A stretch of DNA of 64,000 bases, from positions 1-64,000 of the forward strand of contig JANJWO010000067.1 in NCBI GenBank assembly GCA_024709485.1, written 5' to 3'. Both the position numbers and the translations under genes were made by a program. The notes under the pieces are model-generated. The model was not told the origin of the DNA and did no database searches. It saw only the letters and a list, made by a program, of their open reading frames with translations. Below, piece by piece: positions 41,174 to 49,460 of the stretch; position 1 is the stretch's first letter, and each line of letters starts with the position of its first letter. The stretch comes from Hydrogenophilaceae bacterium (GTDB lineage Bacteria; Pseudomonadota; Gammaproteobacteria; Burkholderiales; Thiobacillaceae).

Positions 41174-41386
41174 CTAGCCGCCGAGTTCCTGTTTCTTCCT
41201 CTGGAACTCTTCCTGGTCGATCTCGCCCCTGGCATAGCGCGATTTCAGGATATCGAGCGGCGTTTGTTCCGCCTTTCCCTCCCTGTCGCCGAGAACATAG
41301 CGCACTACCAGGGCAACCAGCAGGATCGGGACAAGCCAGACCAGGATCATTCCCCACCCGGCACCGAAATGTTCAAAGCCGTACAT
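41174..41386 (-). CDS. SHOCT-domain membrane protein
   Basis: 70-residue protein: one TM helix (WGMILVWLVPILLVALVV) then a C-terminal SHOCT motif (PLDILKSRYARGEIDQEEFQ). Such proteins are often found in copper clusters; their role is not defined. Lies between the Met-rich repeat protein and the DUF5676 gene in the same operon. Confidence 0.88.
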   Translation of the reverse strand: MYGFEHFGAGWGMILVWLVPILLVALVVRYVLGDREGKAEQTPLDILKSRYARGEIDQEEFQRKKQELGG

Positions 41387-41461
41387 AGTCCATTCCTTCG
41401 CTTAAGTCATGCTGCTGGCCCGTTAGCCAAGCGGGATGTGTTGGCCCTGCACTGACTGCCC

Positions 41462-42037
41462 TTATTTGGCAGGAGGCATGCCAGTCTGCGGCATACCATC
41501 CAGACTCTTTTGCATCATCATCTGCATCATATCCATGCGCTTTTCCATCATGTCCATGCGCTTCATCATCATGTCGTCCTGGCCCGGCATGCCTTGCTGA
41601 CCGGGCGTGCCCTGCCCCATCATGCCCATGCCACCCTGGCCACCCATCATGCCCATGCCACCCTGGCCACCCATCATGCCCATGCCACCCTGGCCACCCA
41701 TCATGCCCATGCCGCCTTGGCCGCCCATCATGGGGCAGTCCATGCCCATCATGCCTTGCCCCATGGCCATGTTTTCCTGCATGGTCTTCTGGTGTTCCTG
41801 CATGAGGCGCATTCGCTCCTGCGGGTTCTTGCTCTTGGCCATCTGATCGAGCTGCGATTGCATTTTTTTGGTATTGGCCTGCATTTTCTGGATGGTCTGG
41901 TCGGCGCTGGGCGCGGGAGTCGCGGCTGCTGCACCGGGTTTCTGATCAGGATGATGGGCATCGACTGCCAGCGCAGGCTGCATGACCAGCGCGCCGGAGG
42001 CAAGCATCAGGGAGGCGAGGAAGGCTTGGCGTTTCAT
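41462..42037 (-). CDS. Met-rich repeat periplasmic protein
   Basis: 191-residue exported protein (signal peptide ending ALA-VD) with 43 Met. A helical segment with QMAKSKNPQERMRLMQEHQ is followed by four tandem copies of a nine-residue unit GGQGGMGMM, then a second helical Met cluster (MMMKRMDMMEKRMDMMQMMM). The pattern suggests a high-capacity Cu(I)/Ag(I)-binding protein. The repeat is also perfect at DNA level for most copies, so the number is probably variable. Part of the DUF411-cusF-copA operon. Confidence 0.85.
   Translation of the reverse strand: MKRQAFLASLMLASGALVMQPALAVDAHHPDQKPGAAAATPAPSADQTIQKMQANTKKMQSQLDQMAKSKNPQERMRLMQEHQKTMQENMAMGQGMMGMDCPMMGGQGGMGMMGGQGGMGMMGGQGGMGMMGGQGGMGMMGQGTPGQQGMPGQDDMMMKRMDMMEKRMDMMQMMMQKSLDGMPQTGMPPAK
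41618..41725. repeat. 27-bp tandem repeat, four copies
   Basis: Unit CATCATGCCCATGCCACCCTG plus GCCACC. Copies at 41618-41644, 41645-41671 and 41672-41698 are identical; the copy at 41699-41725 has two or three changes. It lies inside the Met-rich protein gene and encodes the nine-residue Gly/Met unit in frame. Confidence 0.95.
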
Positions 42038-42055
42038 GGTGATCTCCTGTTCGGG

Positions 42056-42388
42056 TTACTTGATGGTTTCGAGACGGGTAACGGTGATGGCGCCATTTAC
42101 CCGTTCGGCGAGAAAGCGGATGTTGTCACCGGGCGCGACTTTATCCAGCATGGTGGCGTCCTGTACCCGGAAAACCATGGTCATGGGCGGCATGCCCAGG
42201 TTTTCCAGCGGGCCGTGCTTGATGGTGAGCTTGCCTTGCTCCCGATCGACCTTCCTGACCTGCCCTTCTGTCAGGCTGGCAGACATGGCAGCATGGGTTT
42301 CGTCGCTGTGGCCAGCGTGATCCGTGCCCGCCCAGGCAGGCACTGCAAGCAGAAACGATGCTGCGAGGGTTGCTAACAGGTTTTTCAT
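42056..42388 (-). CDS. cusF: CusF-like periplasmic copper chaperone
   Basis: 110-residue protein with a signal peptide (SFLLAVPAWAG) and a single CusF OB-fold domain: VRKVDREQGKLTIKHGPLEN, MPPMTMVFRVQD and DNIRFLAERVNG. The Met residues of the MPPMTM stretch and a His would bind Cu(I)/Ag(I). The usual Trp is not obvious at its position. Lies 13 bases after DUF411 and 18 before the Met-rich gene in the same operon. Confidence 0.88.
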   Translation of the reverse strand: MKNLLATLAASFLLAVPAWAGTDHAGHSDETHAAMSASLTEGQVRKVDREQGKLTIKHGPLENLGMPPMTMVFRVQDATMLDKVAPGDNIRFLAERVNGAITVTRLETIK

Positions 42389-42401
42389 CCGGTAACTCCT
42401 T

Positions 42402-42839
42402 TCAGTAACGTGAATAGATTTGGGTTTTGCCATCCTGCTTCACCAGCAGAACATCGTAGCGATCCTTGCGGTTGCCCTGCTCCATGCCGGGCGAGCCCGC
42501 CGGCATGGCAGGCACCACGAGGCCGCGCGCTTCCGGTTTCTCCTTGAGCAGCCGCCTGATGTCCTTGGCAGGGACATGTCCTTCAACCAGGTAGCCATTC
42601 ACCTCGGCGGTGTGGCAGGAACCCAGGCCCGAAGGCACGCCCAGCCGGGATTTGTGGCTCGCCACGTTAGCCGTGTCATGGGCGCGCACCTTGAAGCCAT
42701 TGGCTTTCAGATAGTCCACCCACTTGCCGCAACACCCGCAGGTGGGACTTTTATAGACATCGATGACAGGCTCCCCCGCCGCCCACAGGGGCTGGGTCAA
42801 GGCGCCGATGATGAGGATGCTGGATGCAGCGTGTTTCAT
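42402..42839 (-). CDS. DUF411 metal-binding protein
   Basis: 145-residue exported protein (signal region to WAAGEP) with the DUF411 signature: YKSPTCGCCGKWVDYLKANG, LGSCHTAEVNGYLVEGHVPA and KTQIYSRY. The CGCC site is a likely metal ligand. The ATG at 42839 fits a signal peptide better than the upstream one. First gene of the operon DUF411-cusF-Met-rich-SHOCT-DUF5676-copA, with a copper-box promoter 70 bp upstream. Confidence 0.9.
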   Translation of the reverse strand: MKHAASSILIIGALTQPLWAAGEPVIDVYKSPTCGCCGKWVDYLKANGFKVRAHDTANVASHKSRLGVPSGLGSCHTAEVNGYLVEGHVPAKDIRRLLKEKPEARGLVVPAMPAGSPGMEQGNRKDRYDVLLVKQDGKTQIYSRY

Positions 42840-42869
42840 GTCCGGTGACTTCGGTATTGGTTTGCTTGC

Positions 42870-42924
42870 AGTATGGGGAGAGCACCAGCACGGCAACCTG
42901 ACGGAAAGATTACATTTTTGTCAT
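42870..42924 (-). promoter_or_regulatory. Copper-box promoter of the DUF411-copA operon
   Basis: Box ATTACATTTTTGTCAT (42909-42924). Read on the minus strand it is followed by 6 bp, GTCAGG (42902-42897), 21 bp and CATACT (42875-42870). Same composite layout as the cusC, CzcE and TolC-like promoters. Confidence 0.8.
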
Positions 42925-42946
42925 CTTGCGGCACGGAACGATCAAG

Positions 42947-43435
42947 CTAGGGCTTGACTGCGATTTTTCCCACCATGCCGGCTTCGTAATGGCCGGGGAT
43001 CAGGCAGGCGAATTCGAAATCGCCGCTGCGATTGAATTGCCACAAGATCTCTCCTGTTTTTCCGGGAACCACGTGGGACATGTAGGGCTCGTCATGTTCC
43101 ATGTCGGGGAATTTGCGCATTACCGCAGCGTGCTCCTCCAGCGCAGCCTTGGTGCCGACGACCATCTCATGCAGCATGCGGCCGTCGTTCCTGAGCACGA
43201 ACCGAACGGTTTCGCCGCGCTTCACCTGAATCGTGGCCGGCAAGAACCGCATGGTGTCAGTCATTCGAATTTCCACGGTGCGGCTTACCTTGGCGGTATC
43301 GCCGCCGATGCCCCAGGGTTTCTGTTCCTTGACGGCCGGAGCGGTAGAAGCCTCGTGTTTCGCTCCGCCATGCGCGAAGGCCAGGCTGCTCGCAAGGACA
43401 AAGGGAATAGCCAAAGTGGCAAGTATTTTTTTCAT
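42947..43435 (-). CDS. Cupredoxin, CopI-like periplasmic blue copper protein
   Basis: 162-residue exported protein (signal LASSLAFAHGG) with a cupredoxin fold. Type-1 copper ligands are visible as His in MLHEMVVG and Cys, His and Met in FACLIPGHYEAGMVG. Similar proteins (CopI type) give periplasmic copper tolerance. Follows the multicopper oxidase by 9 bases in the TolC-like/oxidase/cupredoxin operon. Confidence 0.9.
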   Translation of the reverse strand: MKKILATLAIPFVLASSLAFAHGGAKHEASTAPAVKEQKPWGIGGDTAKVSRTVEIRMTDTMRFLPATIQVKRGETVRFVLRNDGRMLHEMVVGTKAALEEHAAVMRKFPDMEHDEPYMSHVVPGKTGEILWQFNRSGDFEFACLIPGHYEAGMVGKIAVKP

Positions 43436-43444
43436 GTGGTCACC

Positions 43445-44809
43445 TCAGTGTTTGTGATGGAGTGGTTTTACTGCCTGCATTGTGTGTTCGTCTGCGGCCA
43501 TGGATGCCTGACGTTCGGCTGGCATCGGGGCCCCAGTCCATTCCCGAGCGACGGTTCCCTTTGGATGCTGGTACCAGCCGGGGTCGCTGTAGTCGCCCGG
43601 CTTGACCTTGTCATGCACCTTGACCACGGTGAACATGCCGCCCATCTCGACCGGACCGAACGGCCCCTGCCCGGTCATCATAGGGAGGGTGTTGTCGGGT
43701 AAGGGCATTTCCATCTCGCCCATTTCCGCCATGCCGCTACTGCCCATTTCCATGTAATCGGGAACGAGCTTGCTGATTTTCTCGGTGATGCCGCGCTGGT
43801 CCACGCCAATCATGGTGGGCACGTCATGTCCCATAGCATTCATGGTGTGATGGGATTTGTGGCAGTGGAATGCCCAGTCGCCGGGATTGACGGCGTCAAA
43901 CTCGAAAGCGCGCATCTGCCCGATGGCGACATCCACGGTCACTTCCGGCCAGCGCGCCTGTTTGGGTACCCAACCGCCATCGGTGCCGGTCACCTCGAAA
44001 TCGTAGCCATGCAGGTGCAGGGGATGATTGGTCATGGTCAGGTTGCCGGCGCGGATGCGCACGCGGTCGCCGCTGCGCACCACCAGCGGGTCGATGCCCG
44101 GAAACACCCTGCTGTTCCAGCACCACATGTTGAAGTCCAGCATGGTGTTGATCTTGGGCGTGTAGCTGCCGGGATCGATATCGAAGGCATTGAGCAGGAA
44201 CACGAAGTCACGGTCCACGCGCATGAAATTCGGATTCCTGGGATGGACCACCAGGAAACCGTGCATGCCCATGGCCATTTGCACCATTTCGTCCGCATGC
44301 GGGTGGTACATGAACGTGCCCGACTTGGTCATGGTGAACTCGTAGACGAAGGTCTTGCCCGGCTTGATCTGCGGCTGGTTAAGCCCGCCCACGCCGTCCA
44401 TGCCGTTGGGCAGGAGGATGCCGTGCCAGTGGATGGTAGTGTGCTCGGGCAATTTGTTGGTGACGAAAATACGCACTCGGTCGCCTTCCACGCATTCGAT
44501 GGTGGGGCCAGGGCTGGAACCGTTGTAGCCCCATAGCTTGGCCTTCATGCCGGGCGCCAGCTCCCTGACTACCGGTTCTGCGACCAAATGGAACTCCTTG
44601 ACGCCATTCTTCATGCGCCAAGGGAGTGACCAGCCGTTCAGGGTCACCACGGGGTTGTAGGGGCGGCCGTTTTGCGGTTTCAGCGGCGCCTGGGTATTCG
44701 GGTCGGTCAGGATCGGCGCTTCGGGCAAGGTGGCGGCGCCGGCCCTGGTAACCAGGCCTGCACCCAGCACGGTGGCGCCGGAGCTTCTCAGAAACTGTCT
44801 GCGGTTCAT
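43445..44809 (-). CDS. Multicopper oxidase (CueO/CopA-like), Tat-exported
   Basis: 454-residue periplasmic oxidase with a Tat signal (NRRQFLRSSG). Copper ligand motifs are all visible: TTIHWHGILLP, GTFMYHPHADEM, NHPLHLHGYDFEV and the C-terminal FHCHKSHHTMNAMGH with the type-1 Cys and Met. A Met-rich stretch (MEMGSSGMAEMGEMEMP) near residue 380 may bind Cu(I). It would oxidise Cu(I) to the less toxic Cu(II) using O2. Middle gene of the operon with the TolC-like lipoprotein and cupredoxin. Confidence 0.95.
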   Translation of the reverse strand: MNRRQFLRSSGATVLGAGLVTRAGAATLPEAPILTDPNTQAPLKPQNGRPYNPVVTLNGWSLPWRMKNGVKEFHLVAEPVVRELAPGMKAKLWGYNGSSPGPTIECVEGDRVRIFVTNKLPEHTTIHWHGILLPNGMDGVGGLNQPQIKPGKTFVYEFTMTKSGTFMYHPHADEMVQMAMGMHGFLVVHPRNPNFMRVDRDFVFLLNAFDIDPGSYTPKINTMLDFNMWCWNSRVFPGIDPLVVRSGDRVRIRAGNLTMTNHPLHLHGYDFEVTGTDGGWVPKQARWPEVTVDVAIGQMRAFEFDAVNPGDWAFHCHKSHHTMNAMGHDVPTMIGVDQRGITEKISKLVPDYMEMGSSGMAEMGEMEMPLPDNTLPMMTGQGPFGPVEMGGMFTVVKVHDKVKPGDYSDPGWYQHPKGTVAREWTGAPMPAERQASMAADEHTMQAVKPLHHKH

Positions 44810-44827
44810 GTGTTTTCCTTGTGTGTT

Positions 44828-46246
44828 TCAATGGCCACCGCCGGCGTCGGCGGAGGATGCGGTACCGACCGTCAGCATCTGGCTGCCGGCGCCGCCGTTG
44901 TTCAGGCTGATATGCAGATTGCTTTCGGCAACCCAGAAATCCTTGAGCGCCTGGATGGAGGCATTGACGCTCGCCACCTGGGCTCGCGTGTCGGCAAGCA
45001 GTTCCCAGACCCCGATCAGCATGCCGTTGTAGCGCAGCAGGTTTTCCTCTGAGATATGCCTGGCAAGCGGCACGATTTCGTCTCGGTAGCTGCCGGCCAG
45101 CTCATGCGCGGCACGGTAGGCGGCATAGGATTCATTCACTTCCGATTCGGCGTTCACCGCGATTTCCGCAACCCGATGCATGGCCTGGCTGTATAGCGAC
45201 TCCGCCTTGGCGGTACGGGCCTCACCCCAATCGAAAATGGGCAGGGTGAGTTCGATCTCGTACCCTCGCTTGTCCGGCTCGCCGTCAGCATCGGCATTCA
45301 GGTAGCTCACCTCCAGCACGTTGACGAAACGTGTCGCACGGGTCAGCCCCAGGCTCCTGGCCAGGCCTTCGAGTTCCGATTTGGCCATGCGGATGTCGAG
45401 GCGCGAGGCCATGGCCTGGCGCTGGATGTCCTGTTCGGGGATCAACGCGGCGGGCAGCTCGGGCAAGCGCTCGGGCAAATTGAAATCGCGATCCTTACCG
45501 GAGAGGCCCATCAAACGAGTCAGGCGTTCGCGCTGCTGGGTGGCATTCTGACGGGCGCGAGTAAACTCCGCGCCCAGTTCCGCGGAAAGGAGTTGCTCGC
45601 GGCTTGCGCGCAGGCGGCTAAAATTTCCGACCTCGGCCATGCGGCCGGCCAGTTCAGCGCCCGCCCCGGCCGCTTCCCACACCGTTCCCATGTATCTTGC
45701 GGCCTGCTGAGCCGCCACGGCGGAAAAGAAGGCCTGGCGGGTCTGCTGGGCCAGGCGCAAGACTTCACTTGCCACTTTGGTCTGGACTGTCTCGAACCGC
45801 CGCCGTTCGATCTCGGTGCGGGTCGGCAGGGTAAGCAAGCCCAGCACATCGAACAGAAATTGCCGCTCGATTTCGCTGACCCCGCCGCCGCTCAGGCGTG
45901 AAAATGTGAAGCCCGGATTACGCAGACGGCTGGCCTGCACCAGTTCTGCCTCGGCAATGCCCAGATTGGCCAGGCTGGCCTGCAGTCCGCGGTTATTGAG
46001 AATGGCGATTTTTACCGAAGTCTCGGCCGTGAGCGGCTCGCTCAGCAGCCGCTTCACCTCATCCGCGACGCGGACGGAATCTTCCTGGGTGAGGATGCGG
46101 CTCGGGGAAACCGCCGAGCGTTCCTGGGTGATGGCGGCCACCTTTTCCAATCCGCCATCGGGGCTGAACGTTGCGCAGCCCCCCAGGAAAGCCGTCCCCG
46201 TCAGTGCTATAAGTAAGCCGCGTTTGCGTAATATGTGTACAGGCAT
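44828..46246 (-). CDS. TolC-family outer-membrane lipoprotein
   Basis: 472-residue protein with a lipoprotein signal (ALTGTAFLGGCATF) and two OEP repeats. No RND partner is in this operon; it precedes the multicopper oxidase by 18 bases, so it may help move copper or oxidase-related material across the outer membrane. The ATG at 46246 puts the signal peptide at the N-terminus; the longer frame crosses the divergent promoter. Expression likely from the copper box at 46295-46349. Confidence 0.88.
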   Translation of the reverse strand: MPVHILRKRGLLIALTGTAFLGGCATFSPDGGLEKVAAITQERSAVSPSRILTQEDSVRVADEVKRLLSEPLTAETSVKIAILNNRGLQASLANLGIAEAELVQASRLRNPGFTFSRLSGGGVSEIERQFLFDVLGLLTLPTRTEIERRRFETVQTKVASEVLRLAQQTRQAFFSAVAAQQAARYMGTVWEAAGAGAELAGRMAEVGNFSRLRASREQLLSAELGAEFTRARQNATQQRERLTRLMGLSGKDRDFNLPERLPELPAALIPEQDIQRQAMASRLDIRMAKSELEGLARSLGLTRATRFVNVLEVSYLNADADGEPDKRGYEIELTLPIFDWGEARTAKAESLYSQAMHRVAEIAVNAESEVNESYAAYRAAHELAGSYRDEIVPLARHISEENLLRYNGMLIGVWELLADTRAQVASVNASIQALKDFWVAESNLHISLNNGGAGSQMLTVGTASSADAGGGH

Positions 46247-46294
46247 GTCAAACCTCGTGTGTTGATTGGGTGCCAAGATGCTTGCGTTGGCCGC

Positions 46295-46349
46295 ATACTG
46301 GGGGAGATCACCCGACACGAGACTGACGGGAACATTACAAATTCGTAAT
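46295..46349 (-). promoter_or_regulatory. Copper-box promoter between TolC-like operon and cusR
   Basis: Box ATTACAAATTCGTAAT (46334-46349). On the minus strand it is followed by 6 bp, GTCAGT (46327-46322), 21 bp and CAGTAT (46300-46295). It lies in the divergent gap, so the same site could also autoregulate cusR to the right. Confidence 0.8.
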
Positions 46350-46410
46350 GCCTGGTTTGGGTTGTACGTGCTATGGCAGGATATATCCGACCAATGCAAG
46401 GATTTGCAGA

Positions 46411-47091
46411 ATGAAGATTCTGATTGTCGAAGACGAGATCAAGACCGGTGAGTATCTGAAACAGGGCCTGTCCGAGGCCGGCTTCGTCACGGATGTGGCC
46501 CGCGACGGCTGGGAGGGGCTAGAGCTTGCCAAGGGGGGCCATTACGACTTGATGATTCTGGATGTGATGCTGCCAGGCATCAACGGCTGGCAGGTGCTCG
46601 AAGGCGTGCGCAGAGCGGGCGCGCAGATGCCCGTTCTTTTTCTGACCGCGCGCGACCAGGTGGAGGATCGGGTCAAGGGACTCGATCTGGGCGCCGACGA
46701 TTACCTGATCAAGCCATTTGCTTTCGCCGAACTGCTGGCCAGGGTGCGCACCCTGGTAAGGCGGGGCCAGGCCGGCCTGGATTCTCCCGTTCTCAAAGCG
46801 GCCGACCTCGAGCTGGATTTGCTTCGGCGGCGCGCAGTCCGCGCAAGGCGCAAGATCGACCTGACGGCCAAGGAGTTCGCCCTGCTCGAGCTGTTTTTGC
46901 GTCGCAAAGGAGAGGTTTTGCCTCGCAGCCTGATCGCCTCCCAGGTGTGGGACATGAATTTCGACTCCGACACCAATGTCATCGACGTGGCCGTGCGCAG
47001 GCTGCGCGCCAAGGTGGACGATGGCTACGAGCTCAAGCTGATCCACACCGTGCGCGGCATGGGCTATGTGCTGGAAGAAATCGCTCCGTGA
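46411..47091 (+). CDS. cusR: CusR/CopR-type copper response regulator
   Basis: 226-residue OmpR-family regulator. The receiver domain has MKILIVEDE with the acidic pocket, phospho-acceptor Asp51 ([10 protein letters not shown]), and K in DYLIKPF. The C-terminal winged helix ends [19 protein letters not shown] and [12 protein letters not shown]. The ATG at 46411 matches the receiver start; the longer frame includes the copper box. Overlaps the sensor kinase by four bases. Likely binds the palindromes at four promoters in this window. Confidence 0.93.
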   Translation: MKILIVEDEIKTGEYLKQGLSEAGFVTDVARDGWEGLELAKGGHYDLMILDVMLPGINGWQVLEGVRRAGAQMPVLFLTARDQVEDRVKGLDLGADDYLIKPFAFAELLARVRTLVRRGQAGLDSPVLKAADLELDLLRRRAVRARRKIDLTAKEFALLELFLRRKGEVLPRSLIASQVWDMNFDSDTNVIDVAVRRLRAKVDDGYELKLIHTVRGMGYVLEEIAP

Positions 47092-48464
47092 AGTCCCTGT
47101 CGCTCACCGCCCGCATCAGCCTGCTTTTTGCCGCCTGCGCGGCGATTGTCCTGTTGGGGCTGGGCTGGGTGGTCGTCCAGTCGATGGAAGCGCATTTCCT
47201 GGAGATCGACCGCCACGAGATAGAGGGCAAGCTTTCCCTGGTGCGGAATCTTTTGGCCAAAGTTGACGCACCGGTCGACCTCGACACCATTCCCAGCCAA
47301 CTGGATGATGCGCTGGTCGGCCACCATGGCCTGTCCGTCGCACTGATCGACAAGGACGGTGCGATCTGGTTCACGAGCCAGGGCCAGGATTTCCCGATTG
47401 CGCTGCTATTGCAGACCGAACCCGGTCGCATCCTGACATGGACGGAAAACGGTCGGACCTATCGCGGCCTCACGGCGCCGGTCGCCATCGGTCTTCAGGA
47501 TGCCTCGCGCTTTACGACGGCCATTTCCCTTGACATCACCCACCACCGGCAATTCAGGAGCGAGTTCCTCGCCCTGCTGATGTTTACCACGATGCTGGCT
47601 GCCCTGATCACTGCCGCGCTGGGGTGGCTGGTCACCCGCTTGGGCCTGCGCCCGTTGCGCAGAATGACCGCGCTGGCCACGAATCTTTCCGCAAGCCACC
47701 TGAACGAACGCATTCCCGAGGCTCCGCTGCCCGTCGAAATACGAAGCCTGGCCACGGCTTTCAACGCCATGCTGGCCCGCCTCGAATCGTCCTTTCAAAG
47801 GCTGTCCGAGTTTTCATCAGATATCGCGCACGAGCTGCGCACACCCGTGAGCAATCTCATGACCCAAACGCAGGTCGCACTTTCCAAGGCGCGCAGCGCG
47901 GAGGAATATCAGGAAGTCCTCTACTCCAATCTGGAGGAATATCAGCGTCTGGCGAAAATGATCGGGGACATGCTATTTCTTGCCAAGGCAGACAATGGCC
48001 TCATCATTCCCACGCACGACCCGGTCGACCTCGCGGCGGAAGTCAGGGACTTGTTCACGTTCTATGAGGCGCTGGCGGAAGACAAGGGCATCACGCTCGC
48101 TGCCCATGGCACAGGAAGCGTGACCGGAGACCGCCTCATGCTGCGCCGGGCGCTCTCCAATCTGTTGTCCAACGCGATCCGCCATACACCGCGTGGCGGC
48201 ATGGTATCGGTCGATATCCATAGCGACGATGGTTTCGTGTCGGTCACGGTAGAAAACCCCGGTGAACCCATTCTTTCAGAACATCTGCCGCGCATTTTCG
48301 ACCGCTTTTATCGCGTCGACCCATCTCGCCAGCGCATCAGCGAGGGTGCCGGACTGGGGCTGGCGATCACAAAATCCATTGTCGATGCGCACGGCGGAAA
48401 GATAGAGGCCCGGTCAGGCGAAACGACCTGTTTCGAGATTCGGTTTCCGGTTATACAGCCTTAA
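47088..48464 (+). CDS. cusS: CusS/CopS-type heavy-metal sensor histidine kinase
   Basis: 458-residue kinase: TM1 near residues 8-30, a periplasmic sensor of ~120 residues, TM2 near 155-185, HAMP, then the H-box [14 protein letters not shown] with His248. N ([13 protein letters not shown]), G1 and G2 ([12 protein letters not shown]) boxes follow. The GTG start overlaps the cusR stop (GTGA). Senses periplasmic Cu(I)/Ag(I) by family analogy. A stretch of about 195 bp without gene follows. Confidence 0.93.
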   Translation: MKSLSLTARISLLFAACAAIVLLGLGWVVVQSMEAHFLEIDRHEIEGKLSLVRNLLAKVDAPVDLDTIPSQLDDALVGHHGLSVALIDKDGAIWFTSQGQDFPIALLLQTEPGRILTWTENGRTYRGLTAPVAIGLQDASRFTTAISLDITHHRQFRSEFLALLMFTTMLAALITAALGWLVTRLGLRPLRRMTALATNLSASHLNERIPEAPLPVEIRSLATAFNAMLARLESSFQRLSEFSSDIAHELRTPVSNLMTQTQVALSKARSAEEYQEVLYSNLEEYQRLAKMIGDMLFLAKADNGLIIPTHDPVDLAAEVRDLFTFYEALAEDKGITLAAHGTGSVTGDRLMLRRALSNLLSNAIRHTPRGGMVSVDIHSDDGFVSVTVENPGEPILSEHLPRIFDRFYRVDPSRQRISEGAGLGLAITKSIVDAHGGKIEARSGETTCFEIRFPVIQP

Positions 48465-48659
48465 GGCTCTAGTTGACTGAACATTCTGAAAACTAGCCAG
48501 AATCTGGGCGGCCGCACGCATCTTGAGGTGTGGACGCTTTTGCCCTTAAGGAAAACAAACCATGCGCCTTAAATCTGTCATTTTTTGCCGTCTTTAAATG
48601 GCATCCGTTTACCACGCGAGATATAAAGTAAAAGTCCCCTATGACTTAGGAGACTCCTC

Positions 48660-49418
48660 ATGCAACAGCAGATCCCCGGCACCGAACTGTCAATACACAC
48701 TTGGCTGACTGTGTTCCTCGGACAACCCATACCCATCCAACAATCGAAAGATGGTTATGCCATCGGAGATTTTCACACCCAAGGCCTAGATTTATGCGCC
48801 GACCTCGCAAAGACTGTACTTGAGACGGTAGAGGCCTCACTTTTCTGCGATTACTCTACCGCTGCACGTATCAGTAAGATGTTTGATATCGCCAATGGGA
48901 AAGTGCAGTTTGGCGTAATAATCTACTCTTCTACAGCCGCACCTATGGGTTTCGAGTCAGTAGCAATGGAGGTTCTCAAACGCATAAACTTAACTGAACG
49001 TCATCTAGTGCCAAAAGAAAGCGGCCCATGCCAAGAGCATGCGGATGAATTTCTGGCAAGGCATGGGGATAAGCGCATCCCGGAAGCCTTGGTAGTAAAA
49101 ACGCAAAACGAACAGATCGAGCTGCGTGGAAAGATCCCGCAAAAAGCGGTGCGCACCGAGATCAAACATGAATCCCTCGATGTCTCTGGAAAAGCCGATG
49201 GAATCATCAGATCACAACGGACGCTCATCATTGAGATGGCCAAGAAAAAATCAATGTCCGTAAAGTTCGAGGAAGAAAAGCATGTCGACCAGATAGCTGA
49301 CGCGGTCAAGGACGGCAAGGTATACAGGTTTAATCTCCAAATCGAAAACAACGGAAACGACAAAGCCATAACCGTCCTCAAGGAATTTTCCTTATTGAAC
49401 GACGGCTGGGCGTTCTAG
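48660..49418 (+). CDS. Hypothetical protein, orphan
   Basis: 252-residue soluble protein with lower GC than its neighbours, suggesting recent acquisition. AGGAG lies seven bases before the ATG, which supports real translation. The N-terminal half contains alternating helix/strand segments (VQFGVIIYSSTAAPMGFESV); the C-terminal half is charged (EIKHESLDVSGKADGIIRSQ, IIEMAKKKSMSVKFEEEKHV). I recognise no domain. It sits alone between cusS and the convergent giant recombinase-like gene. Confidence 0.6.
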   Translation: MQQQIPGTELSIHTWLTVFLGQPIPIQQSKDGYAIGDFHTQGLDLCADLAKTVLETVEASLFCDYSTAARISKMFDIANGKVQFGVIIYSSTAAPMGFESVAMEVLKRINLTERHLVPKESGPCQEHADEFLARHGDKRIPEALVVKTQNEQIELRGKIPQKAVRTEIKHESLDVSGKADGIIRSQRTLIIEMAKKKSMSVKFEEEKHVDQIADAVKDGKVYRFNLQIENNGNDKAITVLKEFSLLNDGWAF

Positions 49419-49460
49419 CTCTCGAGACAAACGCCACAATCGGTTTTCTTGTCCGAACGA

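Noticed and set aside
41618..41725. 27-bp repeats as a CRISPR array
   Set aside because: Units are contiguous with no spacers and lie in frame within a Met-rich coding sequence.
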